A stretch of DNA of 64,000 nt, taken from NCBI GenBank assembly GCA_963928055.1, contig CAWVDN010000001.1:1302001-1366000 (forward strand). Direction: 5' to 3'. The position numbers and the translations under genes are program-made. This document shows, piece by piece, positions 26,117 through 35,005 of this stretch. Position 1 is the first letter of the stretch, and every line of letters begins with the position of its first letter. The DNA comes from Scatomonas sp963928055 (GTDB lineage: Bacteria; Bacillota; Clostridia; Lachnospirales; Lachnospiraceae). The notes under the pieces were generated by a model. That model searched no databases. It saw only the letters and a program-made list of their open reading frames with translations, and had not been told where the DNA came from.

Positions 26117-27442
26117 TCAGATCTGCCTGCGGCAGAAGCCCGTCAGATATTCTTTTGTGTTATCCTCCGGATGATCCAGCACATGTTCCAGAGCCAGCTC
26201 CAGGATCTCGCCGATCCTGGGCCCCGGCTGCAGTCCCAGGCCTATGAGATCCCGGCCGCTGACAGCCAGGTCCTTCAGGGTCACGCACTGATTCTCTTTC
26301 AGGATCTTTTCATAGATCCGGGACACTTTTTCGATCCGTTCCAGCTTCTGCTGCCTCCAGTTTTCGCTCTGGGCCAGGGTGTCCGCCCGCTGCACCTGCA
26401 GCAGCAGAGGAAACAGTTCCGGACTGACGCGGTGCACCGCCCGGCGCACTGCTTTCTCCACAGGCTCCGTCCGCCAGTCATGGTATTTGACCAGAGCGGT
26501 TACCTGCCGGATCGTCTCGTTGTCCATCTTCAGCCTCCGCAGGATCTCCCGGGCCATCCGGGCGCTGACCTCCCCATGGCCTTTAAAGTGATCCGTTCCC
26601 TGATCCACGGTGCGGCAGGCCGGCTTTCCCATATCGTGAAACAGCATGGTCAGCCGCAGTACTCTGTCCGCCGGCACGAAGCAGAGGCTCTTCAGGGTGT
26701 GTTCCCCCACGTTAAAACAGTGATGGGGATTGTTCTGCGGAGCCTCCATCAGCGTGTCAAATTCCGGCAGCACAGCCCGGGTGATGCCGGTCTCCCAGGC
26801 CCTGCGCAGATAATCCGGATGCGGGGAACAGAGCAGTTTCAGCAGTTCCGCGCAGATGCGCTCCGCGCTGATCTTTTTCAGGGTCGGAGCCAGCTTTACG
26901 ACCGCGCGCCTGGTATCCTCCTGGATGCCGCAGTCCAGCTGGGCGGAAAACCGCACGGCCCGCAGGATCCGCAGCGCGTCCTCGCCGAACCTCTCCTCCG
27001 GATCCCCCACGCAGCGGATTACTTTTTTCTGAAGATCTTCCATTCCGCCGTACAGATCCACCAGGCCCTCCCTGTCGTTGTAGGCCATGGCGTTGATGGT
27101 AAAATCCCGCCGCCGCAGATCCTCTGAGAGGCTGGCCGTGAAGGTGACCTCCCGGGGATGCCGGGAATCCTCATATTCCCCGTCGATCCGGTAGGTGGTG
27201 ACCTCATGGGCCCCGCTTCCCATAAGGACCGTCACCGTGCCGTGGGCGATCCCCGTATCCACTGTCCTGTGGAAAATTTCTTTTACCTGCTCCGGTCTGG
27301 CGGATGTGGTGATATCCCAGTCATTGGGAGTTCTCCCCAGAATACTGTCCCGGACGCAGCCTCCCACGGCATACGCCTCAAAGCCTCTGGCCTCCAGAGC
27401 ATCGATGATTCCTTTTACTGTGGCCGGCAATCGAATCTTCAC
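26117..27442 (-). CDS. cca: CCA tRNA nucleotidyltransferase / poly(A) polymerase family with HD domain
   Basis: 441 residues. The class II nucleotidyltransferase head has AVGGCVRDSILGRTPNDWDI with the GG and DxD catalytic motifs, then the RRDFTINAMAY neck. The HD-like sequence MLFHDMGKPAC and HGEVSARMA in the C-terminal half indicates a fused HD phosphohydrolase domain. It adds or repairs the 3' CCA of tRNAs; neither tRNA in this window encodes CCA. The next gene downstream is cotS-like. Confidence 0.92.
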   Translation of the reverse strand: MKIRLPATVKGIIDALEARGFEAYAVGGCVRDSILGRTPNDWDITTSARPEQVKEIFHRTVDTGIAHGTVTVLMGSGAHEVTTYRIDGEYEDSRHPREVTFTASLSEDLRRRDFTINAMAYNDREGLVDLYGGMEDLQKKVIRCVGDPEERFGEDALRILRAVRFSAQLDCGIQEDTRRAVVKLAPTLKKISAERICAELLKLLCSPHPDYLRRAWETGITRAVLPEFDTLMEAPQNNPHHCFNVGEHTLKSLCFVPADRVLRLTMLFHDMGKPACRTVDQGTDHFKGHGEVSARMAREILRRLKMDNETIRQVTALVKYHDWRTEPVEKAVRRAVHRVSPELFPLLLQVQRADTLAQSENWRQQKLERIEKVSRIYEKILKENQCVTLKDLAVSGRDLIGLGLQPGPRIGEILELALEHVLDHPEDNTKEYLTGFCRRQI

Positions 27443-27469
27443 AACCGATCTTTCCTTTCTCTTCTATCC

Positions 27470-27739
27470 TTACCTTGCCCGGAAGCTGTTTTCCTCCTCC
27501 AGCGGCAGATTTTTTTCTCTGATCTCCTCAATGTGGATGAATCTCTGGTCCCGCAGGCGGCAGAGCATCTCCCGGATATCCTCCCGGGTCCCCTGCACTT
27601 CCATCTCCACGGTCCCGTCCCAGAGATTCCGCACCCAGCCGGTAAGATCCAGCATACAGGCCAGCTTTTCCGCCCTCCAGCGAAAGCCTACCCCCTGGAC
27701 CTGTCCCAGAAACAAATAATGTCTTCTGATCTTTTCCAT
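27470..27739 (-). CDS. acyP: Acylphosphatase
   Basis: 89 residues from ATG 27739, which has GGAGGGG upstream; the longer frame to 27838 lacks a ribosome site and crosses a hairpin. The signature GQVQGVGFRWRAEKLA carries the phosphate-binding loop and catalytic Arg, and GWVRNLWDGTVEMEVQG carries the catalytic Asn. It hydrolyses acyl phosphates such as acetyl phosphate or 1,3-bisphosphoglycerate. It is 27 bases from cca. Confidence 0.92.
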   Translation of the reverse strand: MEKIRRHYLFLGQVQGVGFRWRAEKLACMLDLTGWVRNLWDGTVEMEVQGTREDIREMLCRLRDQRFIHIEEIREKNLPLEEENSFRAR

Positions 27740-27813
27740 TTTCCGCCCCTCCTGCCGGCAGTACCATGATATCATATTTTTCCGCCGAAAAAAATCCCTC
27801 CGGAAGATGCGCA

Positions 27814-27844
27814 AGGAGGATGTCACGGAAACGGACATCCTCCT
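27814..27844 (-). terminator. Hairpin downstream of proS, probable terminator
   Basis: Perfect 11-bp arms AGGAGGATGTC (27814-27824) and GACATCCTCCT (27834-27844) follow proS on the minus strand. The U-rich tract (T7) lies about 20 bases further on, so termination is likely but not textbook. Confidence 0.45.
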
Positions 27845-27868
27845 GTATACATTTTCCTGGGAGGCAGA

Positions 27869-29308
27869 TCAGTACGCTCTTCCCCAGTATACCATTTTCT
27901 TGGCAGGCTTTCCGCAGCAGACGCAGGTGCCGCTGATCTCTTCCTGCTCAAAAGGAATACAGCGGGCGGTGGCGGCGGTATCTTCCTTGATCTTGTCTTC
28001 GCATTCCTGGCAGCCGCACCACATAGCCCGGATGAATCCCGGCTTTTCGTTGATGGTGGTTTTGAATTCCTCATAAGTGGTCACATCGTAGGTGTGGGCA
28101 TTTCTGTGGGCAAGGGCGGTCTCATACATGTTCTTCTGGATCTCCTCCAGAAGCTCCGCGGCCTTGGCAGGGATCTCCTCAAAGGGAACGATATATTTTT
28201 CTCTGGTATCCCTGCGGACCAGGACCGCCTGGCCTTTTTCCAGATCCTTGGGGCCAAGCTCCGCCCGCAGAGGGATCCCCCGCATCTCCTGCTCGGAGAA
28301 TTTCCATCCCGGACTCTTCTCGGAAGTATCGGTCTTCACCCGGACGCCGGCCGCCTTCAGGGCGGCTTCCAGTTCCGCTGCTTTGTCCAGAACGCCTTCT
28401 GCGTCCTGGCGGATGGGCACGATCATCAGCTGTACGGGAGCGATCCTGGGGGGCAGCTTCAGTCCGCTGTTGTCTCCGTGGACCATGATCAGAGCGCCGA
28501 TCATGCGGGTGGTCATACCCCAGGAAGTCTGATATACATATTTCAGCGTATTGTCCTTGTCCGTATACTGGATACCGAACGCCTTGGCAAACCCGTCGCC
28601 GAAATTGTGGCTGGTGCCGGACTGCAGCGCTTTTCCGTCATGCATCAGAGATTCGATGGTATACGTAGCCTCCGCTCCGGCGAATTTTTCCTTGTCGGTC
28701 TTGCGGCCCTTGATCACGGGGATCGCCAGAACTTCCTCGCAGAAATCCGCGTAGACATTCAGCATCTGGATGGTCCGCTCTTCCGCCTCCTCCGCGGTAG
28801 CGTGGGCGGTGTGGCCTTCCTGCCACAGAAATTCTCTGGAGCGGAGGAAGGGGCGGGTGGTCTTCTCCCATCGCACCACGGAACACCACTGATTAAATAC
28901 CTTGGGAAGATCCCTGTGAGAGTGGATCTCCCGGGCGTAAAGATCGCAGAACAGGGTCTCGGAAGTAGGACGCACGCAGAGGCGCTCCTGCAGAGGCTCC
29001 AGTCCTCCCTGGGTTACCCAGGCCACCTCCGGGGCAAAACCCTCCACATGGTCTTTTTCTTTCTGGAGCAGGCTCTCGGGAATGAACATGGGAAGATATA
29101 CGTTCTCCACCCCTGTTTCTTTGAACCTTCTGTCCAGTTCGCTCTGGATGTTTTCCCAGATAGCGTAGCCCGCCGGTTTGATCACCATGCAGCCCTTGAC
29201 ACTGGTATAATCGATAAGGTCCGCTTTCAGGACCACATCGGTATACCACTGGGCAAAATCCTCTTCCATGGAGGTGATCGCCTCCACCAGTTTCTTTTCC
29301 TTTGCCAT
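27869..29308 (-). CDS. proS: Prolyl-tRNA synthetase (short, archaeal/eukaryal-like type)
   Basis: 479 residues, the size of the ProS type without the bacterial INS editing domain. Class II motifs are present: motif 2 RWEKTTRPFLRSREFLWQEG and motif 3 TSWGMTTRMIGALIM. The C-terminal anticodon domain is followed by a zinc-binding segment (CGCQECEDK, CVCCGK) and ends in tyrosine, typical of this class. It charges tRNA-Pro. Expression is controlled by the T-box leader upstream. Confidence 0.95.
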   Translation of the reverse strand: MAKEKKLVEAITSMEEDFAQWYTDVVLKADLIDYTSVKGCMVIKPAGYAIWENIQSELDRRFKETGVENVYLPMFIPESLLQKEKDHVEGFAPEVAWVTQGGLEPLQERLCVRPTSETLFCDLYAREIHSHRDLPKVFNQWCSVVRWEKTTRPFLRSREFLWQEGHTAHATAEEAEERTIQMLNVYADFCEEVLAIPVIKGRKTDKEKFAGAEATYTIESLMHDGKALQSGTSHNFGDGFAKAFGIQYTDKDNTLKYVYQTSWGMTTRMIGALIMVHGDNSGLKLPPRIAPVQLMIVPIRQDAEGVLDKAAELEAALKAAGVRVKTDTSEKSPGWKFSEQEMRGIPLRAELGPKDLEKGQAVLVRRDTREKYIVPFEEIPAKAAELLEEIQKNMYETALAHRNAHTYDVTTYEEFKTTINEKPGFIRAMWCGCQECEDKIKEDTAATARCIPFEQEEISGTCVCCGKPAKKMVYWGRAY

Positions 29309-29364
29309 ATGTTCTTTCCTCCTAAATGCAAGATTCGCGGCCGCGGAAACGGCTGCGGAAATAG

Positions 29365-29612
29365 AAAAGCGCTTACCGGAGTCCCCGCAAGGGACCGACG
29401 GTAAGCGCTCGGTGGTACCACCCTATTTAGCCGTCCCATGGGACAGCTCACTCATTTCGCCTTAACGCGGCGGCTACGTCCTGCTCCTCGCAGGCGGCTC
29501 CAGGGGCCGGTTCCACATGACGGAAGAGAGATCTCGCAGCAGATGACCTCCTCTCTGCACATTCCGGAACATGTGTACTATTCCCTATCACAGCACTTTT
29601 TCACCTGAATGC
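29365..29612 (-). promoter_or_regulatory. T-box riboswitch leader of proS
   Basis: The minus strand carries the T-box core AGGGTGGTACCACCG (29410-29424) next to a terminator stem AGCGCTTACCG / CGGTAAGCGCT (29368-29409) with a following TTTT. Upstream there is a long Stem I region. Uncharged tRNA-Pro pairing with the T-box would form the antiterminator and allow proS expression. I could not place the specifier codon with confidence; a CCN codon near 29500 is expected. Confidence 0.85.
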
Positions 29613-29618
29613 ATCTAT

Positions 29619-29646
29619 TTTATAGCGAAAGATACGCCTTTGTCAA
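29619..29646 (-). promoter_or_regulatory. Sigma-A promoter of the proS T-box transcript
   Basis: TTGACA (29641-29646) and TATAAA (29619-29624) on the minus strand are 16 bases apart, immediately upstream of the T-box leader. Confidence 0.8.
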
Positions 29647-29658
29647 GCATAAACCTGC

Positions 29659-30147
29659 TTATACGGTGATCTCGATCTTTCGGTGGGTAGGATGATACTG
29701 CCGCACCTCCACGCCTGCCGCCTGCAGCATCCTCTTGGAAGCCACGTTGGACGGAGTTCCGGCGTATTTGTCGCTGTCATAGATCACGGTGCGGATCCCC
29801 GCCTGGATGATGGCCTTGGCGCATTCATTGCAGGGGAAAAGGGATACGTACAGCTTGGATCCCTCCAGGCTCCCTCCCCGGTAATTGAGAATGGCGTTCA
29901 GTTCGCTGTGGGTCACGTATACGTACTTGGTCTTCAGGGGATCCTCATTCGTGCGGCTCCAGGGAAATTCATCGTCTGAGCAGCCGCAGGGGAACCCGTT
30001 GTAGCCCATGGACAGGATCTTGTTGTCCGCGCTGACGATGCAGGAACCCACCTGGGAGTTCGGATCCTTGGAGCGCATGCCTGCCAGCTTTGCCACCGCC
30101 ATAAAATATTCATCCCAGGAAATATAATCTTGCCTTTTTTCGTTCAT
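29659..30147 (-). CDS. comEB: dCMP deaminase (ComEB family)
   Basis: 162 residues with the zinc deaminase motif THSELNAI (HAE-type His/Glu) and PCNEC (PCxxC), plus a further Cys/His set (CGCSDDE) as in dCMP deaminases. It converts dCMP to dUMP for thymidylate synthesis. It comes directly after upp (11 bases), in a nucleotide-salvage run with rpiB upstream. Confidence 0.92.
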   Translation of the reverse strand: MNEKRQDYISWDEYFMAVAKLAGMRSKDPNSQVGSCIVSADNKILSMGYNGFPCGCSDDEFPWSRTNEDPLKTKYVYVTHSELNAILNYRGGSLEGSKLYVSLFPCNECAKAIIQAGIRTVIYDSDKYAGTPSNVASKRMLQAAGVEVRQYHPTHRKIEITV

Positions 30148-30158
30148 TGACGGGCCTC

Positions 30159-30788
30159 CTACTTGGTCCCGAAGATCCGGTCTCCGGCATCCCCCAGTCC
30201 CGGCACGATGTATCCGTGATCATTCAGATCCTGATCCAGCGCCCCGATAAACAGATCCACGTCAGGATGGTCCCTGCGCATCTTTTCCACGCCCTGGGGC
30301 GCGGCCACGATACACATGAGATGGATCTTTTCCGCTCCTTTTTCTTTCAGCATGGTGATCGCCGCGGAGGCGGAACCTCCGGTGGCCAGCATGGGATCTG
30401 TCACGAACACTTCCCGGCTGGAAATATCCGCCGGAAGCTTGCAGTAATACTCCACCGGCTTCAAGGTCTCCGGATCCCTGTAAAGGCCGATATGGCCCAC
30501 CTTGGCCGCCGGTATGATATTCAGAAGGCCCTGGACCATTCCCAGACCCGCCCGGAGGATCGGCACTACCGCCATCTTTTTTCCCTCCAGCCTTTTTACC
30601 GTAGTCCGGCAGATGGGCGTTTCGATCTCCTGGTCTTTCAGGGGCAGTTCCCGGAAGGCTTCATACCCCATGAGCATGGCGATCTCGTTCACGAGTTCCC
30701 GGAATTCCTTGGAACTGGTTTCTTTTTCCCGGATGATCCCGATCTTATGCTGGATCAGGGGATGATCCATGATAACTGTTTTTGACAT
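30159..30788 (-). CDS. upp: Uracil phosphoribosyltransferase
   Basis: 209 residues, full length. The PRPP loop is FVTDPMLATGGSASAA and the uracil-binding C-terminus is YIVPGLGDAGDRIFGT. It makes UMP from uracil and PRPP. It is four bases from rpiB and co-transcribed with it, as often in Clostridia. Confidence 0.96.
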   Translation of the reverse strand: MSKTVIMDHPLIQHKIGIIREKETSSKEFRELVNEIAMLMGYEAFRELPLKDQEIETPICRTTVKRLEGKKMAVVPILRAGLGMVQGLLNIIPAAKVGHIGLYRDPETLKPVEYYCKLPADISSREVFVTDPMLATGGSASAAITMLKEKGAEKIHLMCIVAAPQGVEKMRRDHPDVDLFIGALDQDLNDHGYIVPGLGDAGDRIFGTK

Positions 30789-30792
30789 ACGT

Positions 30793-31239
30793 TTATACTC
30801 CTTCTTCTTCCTGATGGTCGATCATCTCAATCCGTCTCCTGTGCCGCGCTTCTTCCGAAAACGGCGTATCCAGAAAGGTATCCACGATCTTAAGAGCCAG
30901 TCCCTGACCCACTACGCGGCCTCCCATGGCCAGGATATTGGCATCGTTGTGCTGCCTGGTGGCCTCCGCGGAAAAGCAGTCGGAACAGAGCGCCGCCCGG
31001 ATCCCCGGAATCCTGTTGGCCGTAATGGAGATGCCGATGCCGGTGCCGCAGATCAGGATGCCCTTCTCACAGGTGCCTTCCAGGATGGCGCGGGCCACCT
31101 TCCGGGCATAGATAGGGTAATCCGTGCTCTCCGTACTGTGACAGCCAAAGTCCTGATACTCCTCTCCTCTTTTTTCCAGATGTTCTTTTACGGCCTGCAT
31201 CAGTTCATAGCCGCCGTGGTCACAGCCTAAAGCGATCAT
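30793..31239 (-). CDS. rpiB: Ribose-5-phosphate isomerase B
   Basis: 148 residues from ATG 31239 with GAGGAGG upstream; the 31308 start would lie deep inside the preceding gene. Family motifs are CDHGGYEL at the N-terminus, DYPIYA, and the active-site segment ICGTGIGISITANR with its catalytic Cys. It interconverts ribose-5-phosphate and ribulose-5-phosphate and so supplies PRPP for upp and hpt. It overlaps the preceding stop by four bases. Confidence 0.94.
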   Translation of the reverse strand: MIALGCDHGGYELMQAVKEHLEKRGEEYQDFGCHSTESTDYPIYARKVARAILEGTCEKGILICGTGIGISITANRIPGIRAALCSDCFSAEATRQHNDANILAMGGRVVGQGLALKIVDTFLDTPFSEEARHRRRIEMIDHQEEEGV

Positions 31240-31697
31240 CTCTTTAATACCTCCTCGTTTAACTGAATGGCGAGCCGGTCCAGCAGCTCCGCCAGCAACT
31301 CGTAACATTTCCCGTAAGACGTCAGGGGCTCTCCGTATAATTCCGGAAGATCCCCGGACAGATGCAGATACTCCGCCAGTGTATAGACATTGAGGGCTTT
31401 TTCATAGGTGCTCCAGATGCGTCCCTTGTACTCTTCCTTCATGGTGAGGATCAGGGTCGTCTCATCGATATCCTCCTGGTCCAGCTGCGCGGCCGTATGC
31501 TCCTTCGCCGTCAGCCCGTTGCTGACCAGCACCGCCTCCGCCTTCTGATTCACCGGTTCCGGAAACAGTACCACCAGTCCCCGGGAGCAGATCTCCATGG
31601 GCTCCAGCAGGTATTTTTTCCGCATGATGGCCTCCGCCATGGGCCCCAGAGTCGTGTCGTTTTCATCTACAAAAATCAATCTCTGAAATTTCTTCAC
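31236..31697 (-). CDS. Low-molecular-weight phosphatase-like protein lacking catalytic residues
   Basis: 153 residues with the length and overall pattern of LMW protein-tyrosine phosphatases (FVDENDTTLGPMAEAIM at the place of FVCxGNTCRSPMAEA). The catalytic Cys is Asp and the phosphate-binding Arg is Leu, so phosphatase activity is not expected. The neighbourhood (sua5 upstream, rpiB downstream) is the one in which active LMW-PTP or arginine phosphatase genes (ywlE) occur in Firmicutes. It may be a pseudoenzyme acting as a binding protein. Overlaps rpiB by four bases. Confidence 0.75.
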   Translation of the reverse strand: MKKFQRLIFVDENDTTLGPMAEAIMRKKYLLEPMEICSRGLVVLFPEPVNQKAEAVLVSNGLTAKEHTAAQLDQEDIDETTLILTMKEEYKGRIWSTYEKALNVYTLAEYLHLSGDLPELYGEPLTSYGKCYELLAELLDRLAIQLNEEVLKR

Positions 31698-31701
31698 ACT
31701 G

Positions 31702-32757
31702 TCACCTCACCTCCAGGACTTTATGTCCGGCCGCTTTCAGAAGCCGGTTCATAATGGCCTGTCCCATTCTGGGGGTGTCAAAGGCTTCCGAATAGATGTA
31801 TTCCAGGCCTTCCTCATCGGACTGCCGCAGGGCTTCGTACAGATGCCTGGCGATCTCCTCCTCCCCGGAACGGCTGCCCAGGACGAACACTCTGCCTTCC
31901 GGATACAGGGTTTCCGTCTCGCCGCTGCATAAGATCCCTGCCCGGTGTCCCTCCGCTGTTTTTTCTCTTACCAGGCGCCGGATCTGTTCCGCCACCCTGT
32001 CCTCCGGACCTTCCACAATGGTAAGCTCCGCCCGGGGCGCGTAATGGCGGTAGCGCATGCCCGGCGCTTTGGGACGTACCTTTGTATTTTCTTTCTGTAG
32101 CCCCGGATCCACTTTTACAGTCCCAAGTACCTTTTCCAGCATCTGCCGGTTCAGATATCCCGGCCGCAGGATCACCGGCACATCCTCCGTAAAATCTACG
32201 ATCGTGGACTCCAGGCCGATCTTCACCCTTCCTCCGTCCAGGATCATGTCGATCTTATCTCCCAGATCCTCCTCCACATGGCTGGCCAGGGTGGGGCTGG
32301 GACGGCCCGAGGTATTGGCGCTGGGAGCAGCCACATAGCCGCCGGCCCGGCGGATCAGTTCCCGGGCGATCCGGCTCTCCGGCATCCGCACGGCCACGCT
32401 GTCCAGCCCTCCCGTGGTTTCATAGGGGACCCGGCTGCTTTTCCAGAAGATCATGGTCAGCGGCCCCGGCCAGTAGGCTGCCGCCAGCCTTGCCGCCGCC
32501 TCCGGGATCTCCCGGACAATGGGCGGCAGATGCTCCATATCCGCAATATGTACGATCAGCGGATTGTCTGAGGGCCGTCCCTTGGCGGCGTAAATCTTCC
32601 GGGATGCCTCCGGATCCAGGGCGTTGCCGCCCAGACCGTAAACCGTCTCCGTGGGGAACGCCACCAGGCCGCCATTCTGAAGCAGAATGCCGGCCTCCTT
32701 TAATGCCTCCTGATCCAACTGATCTTCTGTCATTTTTACGATCTTCGCTTTTGCCAT
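31702..32757 (-). CDS. ywlC: Threonylcarbamoyl-AMP synthase (Sua5/YwlC)
   Basis: 351 residues from ATG 32757. The YrdC-like domain has LVAFPTETVYGLGGNA and AAPSANTSGRPSPT, and a C-terminal Sua5 domain follows (RYRHYAPRAELTIVEG). It makes threonylcarbamoyl-AMP from Thr, bicarbonate and ATP, the first step of t6A37 in ANN-decoding tRNAs. A longer open frame extends to 32955, but its extra N-terminus is Gly-rich and not family-like. It starts the block ywlC - phosphatase-like - rpiB - upp - comEB. Confidence 0.93.
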   Translation of the reverse strand: MAKAKIVKMTEDQLDQEALKEAGILLQNGGLVAFPTETVYGLGGNALDPEASRKIYAAKGRPSDNPLIVHIADMEHLPPIVREIPEAAARLAAAYWPGPLTMIFWKSSRVPYETTGGLDSVAVRMPESRIARELIRRAGGYVAAPSANTSGRPSPTLASHVEEDLGDKIDMILDGGRVKIGLESTIVDFTEDVPVILRPGYLNRQMLEKVLGTVKVDPGLQKENTKVRPKAPGMRYRHYAPRAELTIVEGPEDRVAEQIRRLVREKTAEGHRAGILCSGETETLYPEGRVFVLGSRSGEEEIARHLYEALRQSDEEGLEYIYSEAFDTPRMGQAIMNRLLKAAGHKVLEVR

Positions 32758-32828
32758 TTTCCGTCTCTTCCCGTACCACTGATTGATTTCGTTACCAGTA
32801 TAGCATCCTTTCCCTCTCCGGGCAAGTT

Positions 32829-33392
32829 TTATGTCCGCCGTCCGCCGTCTTCCAGATATCCCAGGATCCCCTCCGCCACAGCCTCCGCCAGCCGCTCCTG
32901 ATAGCTTTCCTCCGAAAGGCGGGCTGCCTCCTCCGGATTGCTGAGGAAACCGCACTCTACGATCACCAGGGGGACCGCCGTATTCTTCAGCATATAATAG
33001 CTGGCGTTCCCTCTGGCCTCTCTTTTATTCTCCGGATCCGCCCTGTTCCGCAAAGCCGTCTGGATCCGTTCCGCCAGTTTTTTCCCCTCCGCGGAGTTCT
33101 GATAATAAAAGACCTGGGCGCCTTTCACCGTTTCATCCTGATAGCTGTTCTGGTGGATGCTCACCGCGCACACGGGATCCGCCTCTTTGATCCTTTGGCA
33201 TCTCCGCTGAAGATCCTGCGCCTGCCGGCTTCCCTGCACCTCCTCGTCATACAGGCCGGCATCCTCCTCCCTGGTCATCACCACCCGCACACCCTGTTTT
33301 TCCAGTTTTTCCCGCAGCTTCAGGGATATCTCCAGATTCAGTGTCTTTTCCTCTTCCTGATTGACCCCCACCTTTCCCGGATCGATCCCCCC
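32829..33392 (-). pseudogene. cwlD: cwlD, 3' part (separated from its 5' part by the recombinase element)
   Basis: 185 codons downstream of the GGGGGG junction encode the rest of an Amidase_3 domain: GGIDPGKVGVNQ, AVSIHQNSY (zinc His), and the catalytic VIVECGFLSNPEEA near the end. CwlD is the N-acetylmuramoyl-L-alanine amidase that, with PdaA, makes muramic-delta-lactam in the spore cortex so that germination enzymes can act. The open frame continues upstream to 33458, but those residues derive from the inserted element. Joined to the 5' part it gives 234 residues, close to the 237 of Bacillus CwlD. Confidence 0.85.
33387..33392 (-). repeat. Right crossover core (GGGGGG) of the cwlD element
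   Basis: Minus strand CATGGGGGGATCGATCCGG. The six G encode the Gly-Gly of DPGHGG in the reconstructed CwlD. The same six bases occur at 35163-35168, in the same reading phase, so exchange anywhere within the core rebuilds the gene. Confidence 0.7.
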
Positions 33393-33419
33393 ATGAGCCG
33401 GATACTTTCTGCGCAGGGC

Positions 33420-33465
33420 AGCGTCGGTGTACAGGGGGAGACAACGTCTCTTGTACACCGACGCT
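33420..33465. repeat. Structured palindrome inside the cwlD element
   Basis: 14-bp arms AGCGTCGGTGTACA (33420-33433) and TGTACACCGACGCT (33452-33465) enclose GGGG and an inner hairpin GAGAC-AAC-GTCTC. It overlaps the recombinase stop codon. The design matches the element at 11092-11140 with compensated base changes. Confidence 0.7.
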
Positions 33466-35005
33466 ACTGTCTCTCCAGACAGGGATCGTATTCCCCTGAA
33501 AAACGGTAGCAGATCCGGATCCTGTGGTCCGCGTAAACGGTGATCTCCGCCACGGTTTCAGCCAGGGTCTCCCTGTCCGGGATCCAGGCGCCGCTATCCA
33601 GGACCGCCGGGATTCCCCGGTCTTCCTCCCCGCTGTCCCGGCATTTTTCTTCCAGTTCCCGGATCCGCTCCAGGCAGAATTTTTCCCGGTTCCGGTAATC
33701 CTCCCGATAAGCGAAAAACTCCTCTTCCGAAAGGATCCCTTCCCTGCGGTCCTCGTAAACTGCCTGTTTCATTCTGCGGATCCTGTCCAGTTCCCCCTGC
33801 AGCCTTCCGTTTTCTTGCCGGGCTTCCTGCGCCTCCTCTTCCGCGGCCTCCGTACAGTTCCCCGCCGCCTGGACGGTCTGCCGCAGGTCTTCCCCGATGA
33901 CCTGAAGCAGGACTTCCTCCGGCACCGCGTGGGAAGTACAGTAGGTTTTCCCGTAGCGCTTATAGCCGCCGCAGTAATACACGGAGGCCTGTTGTCCTCC
34001 GGCTTTCTCCCAGGTGTTCCGGACCATCACGCTTCCGCAGTCGCCGCACTTCAGAAACCCCGCCAGTATATTTTCCCGCCGGCAGGGACCGGCGATCCGC
34101 TTTCTTTTTTCCAGCAGTCTCTGGGCTTTTCCCCAGGTGACCGGATCGACCACCGGTTCGTGGGTATTTTCCACGATGATCCAGTCTTTTCTGTCCACCC
34201 TGGTCTGTTTTCCCCGCATCTTCTGTTTTCGGGTGCCCTGCACCATATTGCCCGCGTACATCTCCCGGTGGAGGATGCTGTTAATGGTAGAACAGGTCCA
34301 GGAAGACTGCCCGCTACAGCGGGGGTTTACGTACCGCATCCCCCGGGAGGCCTTGTAAGCGGAAGGACTCAAGATCCCTTCCCGGTTCAGAAGGTCGGCG
34401 ATCTCCTGTTTACCCCGGCCTTCCAGATACAGTCCGAAAATCCTCCGGACTACCGCCGCCGGGTAGGGATCGATCTCCAGCCGGTTCCTGTCCGCAGCGG
34501 ATTTCCTGTAGCCGTAACTGGGAAACGCCCCGATAAATTCCCCTGCTTTCTGCTTTGTCCGAAAGGTCGCCCGGATCTTGCGGGAAATATCCCGGGCATA
34601 CTGCTCGTTAAAGATATTTTTGATGGGCAGCAGCATATCATAGTCCTTTTCCCGGCTGTCGATCCCGTCGGAGACAGAGATGAACCGCACCCCTTTTTCC
34701 GGAAAATACCGTTCCAGGTAGCGCCCCGTATCGATATAATCCCTTCCGAACCGGGACAGATCTTTCACGATCACGCAGCGGATCCTTCCCTCTTCGATGG
34801 CTTCCAGCATCCTCCGGAAGGCCGGCCTTTGAAAATTTGTGCCGGTGAATCCGTCGTCCACATAAACATCTCCCAGACAGAGATCCTCCTTCCGGTTTAA
34901 AAACTCTGTCAGCAGCTTTCTCTGATTGGCCACGCTGTCGCTCTCCTCCCGGTCCCCGTCCTCCCGGGAAAGCCGGATATAGAGGGCGGCCGGGCAGGGA
35001 CTCAA
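33464..35005 (-). CDS. Large serine recombinase of the cwlD element
   Basis: 513 residues from a TTG at 35005, chosen because AGGAGG lies five bases upstream and the TTGA overlaps the stop of the small ORF; a longer frame to 35191 would begin in the cwlD flank. The resolvase domain has ALYIRLSREDGD with the nucleophile Ser, KDLSRFGRDYIDTGRYLE, and the long helix. A Recombinase domain follows (GYRKSAADRNRLEIDP, INSILHREMYAGNMVQG), then a zinc ribbon (CGDCGSVMVRN, YYCGGY, TYCTSH) and a coiled coil. Such enzymes integrate and excise elements between short att sites, needing a directionality factor for excision. Confidence 0.93.
   Translation of the reverse strand: MSPCPAALYIRLSREDGDREESDSVANQRKLLTEFLNRKEDLCLGDVYVDDGFTGTNFQRPAFRRMLEAIEEGRIRCVIVKDLSRFGRDYIDTGRYLERYFPEKGVRFISVSDGIDSREKDYDMLLPIKNIFNEQYARDISRKIRATFRTKQKAGEFIGAFPSYGYRKSAADRNRLEIDPYPAAVVRRIFGLYLEGRGKQEIADLLNREGILSPSAYKASRGMRYVNPRCSGQSSWTCSTINSILHREMYAGNMVQGTRKQKMRGKQTRVDRKDWIIVENTHEPVVDPVTWGKAQRLLEKRKRIAGPCRRENILAGFLKCGDCGSVMVRNTWEKAGGQQASVYYCGGYKRYGKTYCTSHAVPEEVLLQVIGEDLRQTVQAAGNCTEAAEEEAQEARQENGRLQGELDRIRRMKQAVYEDRREGILSEEEFFAYREDYRNREKFCLERIRELEEKCRDSGEEDRGIPAVLDSGAWIPDRETLAETVAEITVYADHRIRICYRFSGEYDPCLERQ

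Noticed and set aside
33393..33458. Native N-terminus of cwlD from the 33458 start
   Set aside because: These residues come from the inserted element. No signal peptide or VDPGHGG motif is present until the 5' part at 35163.
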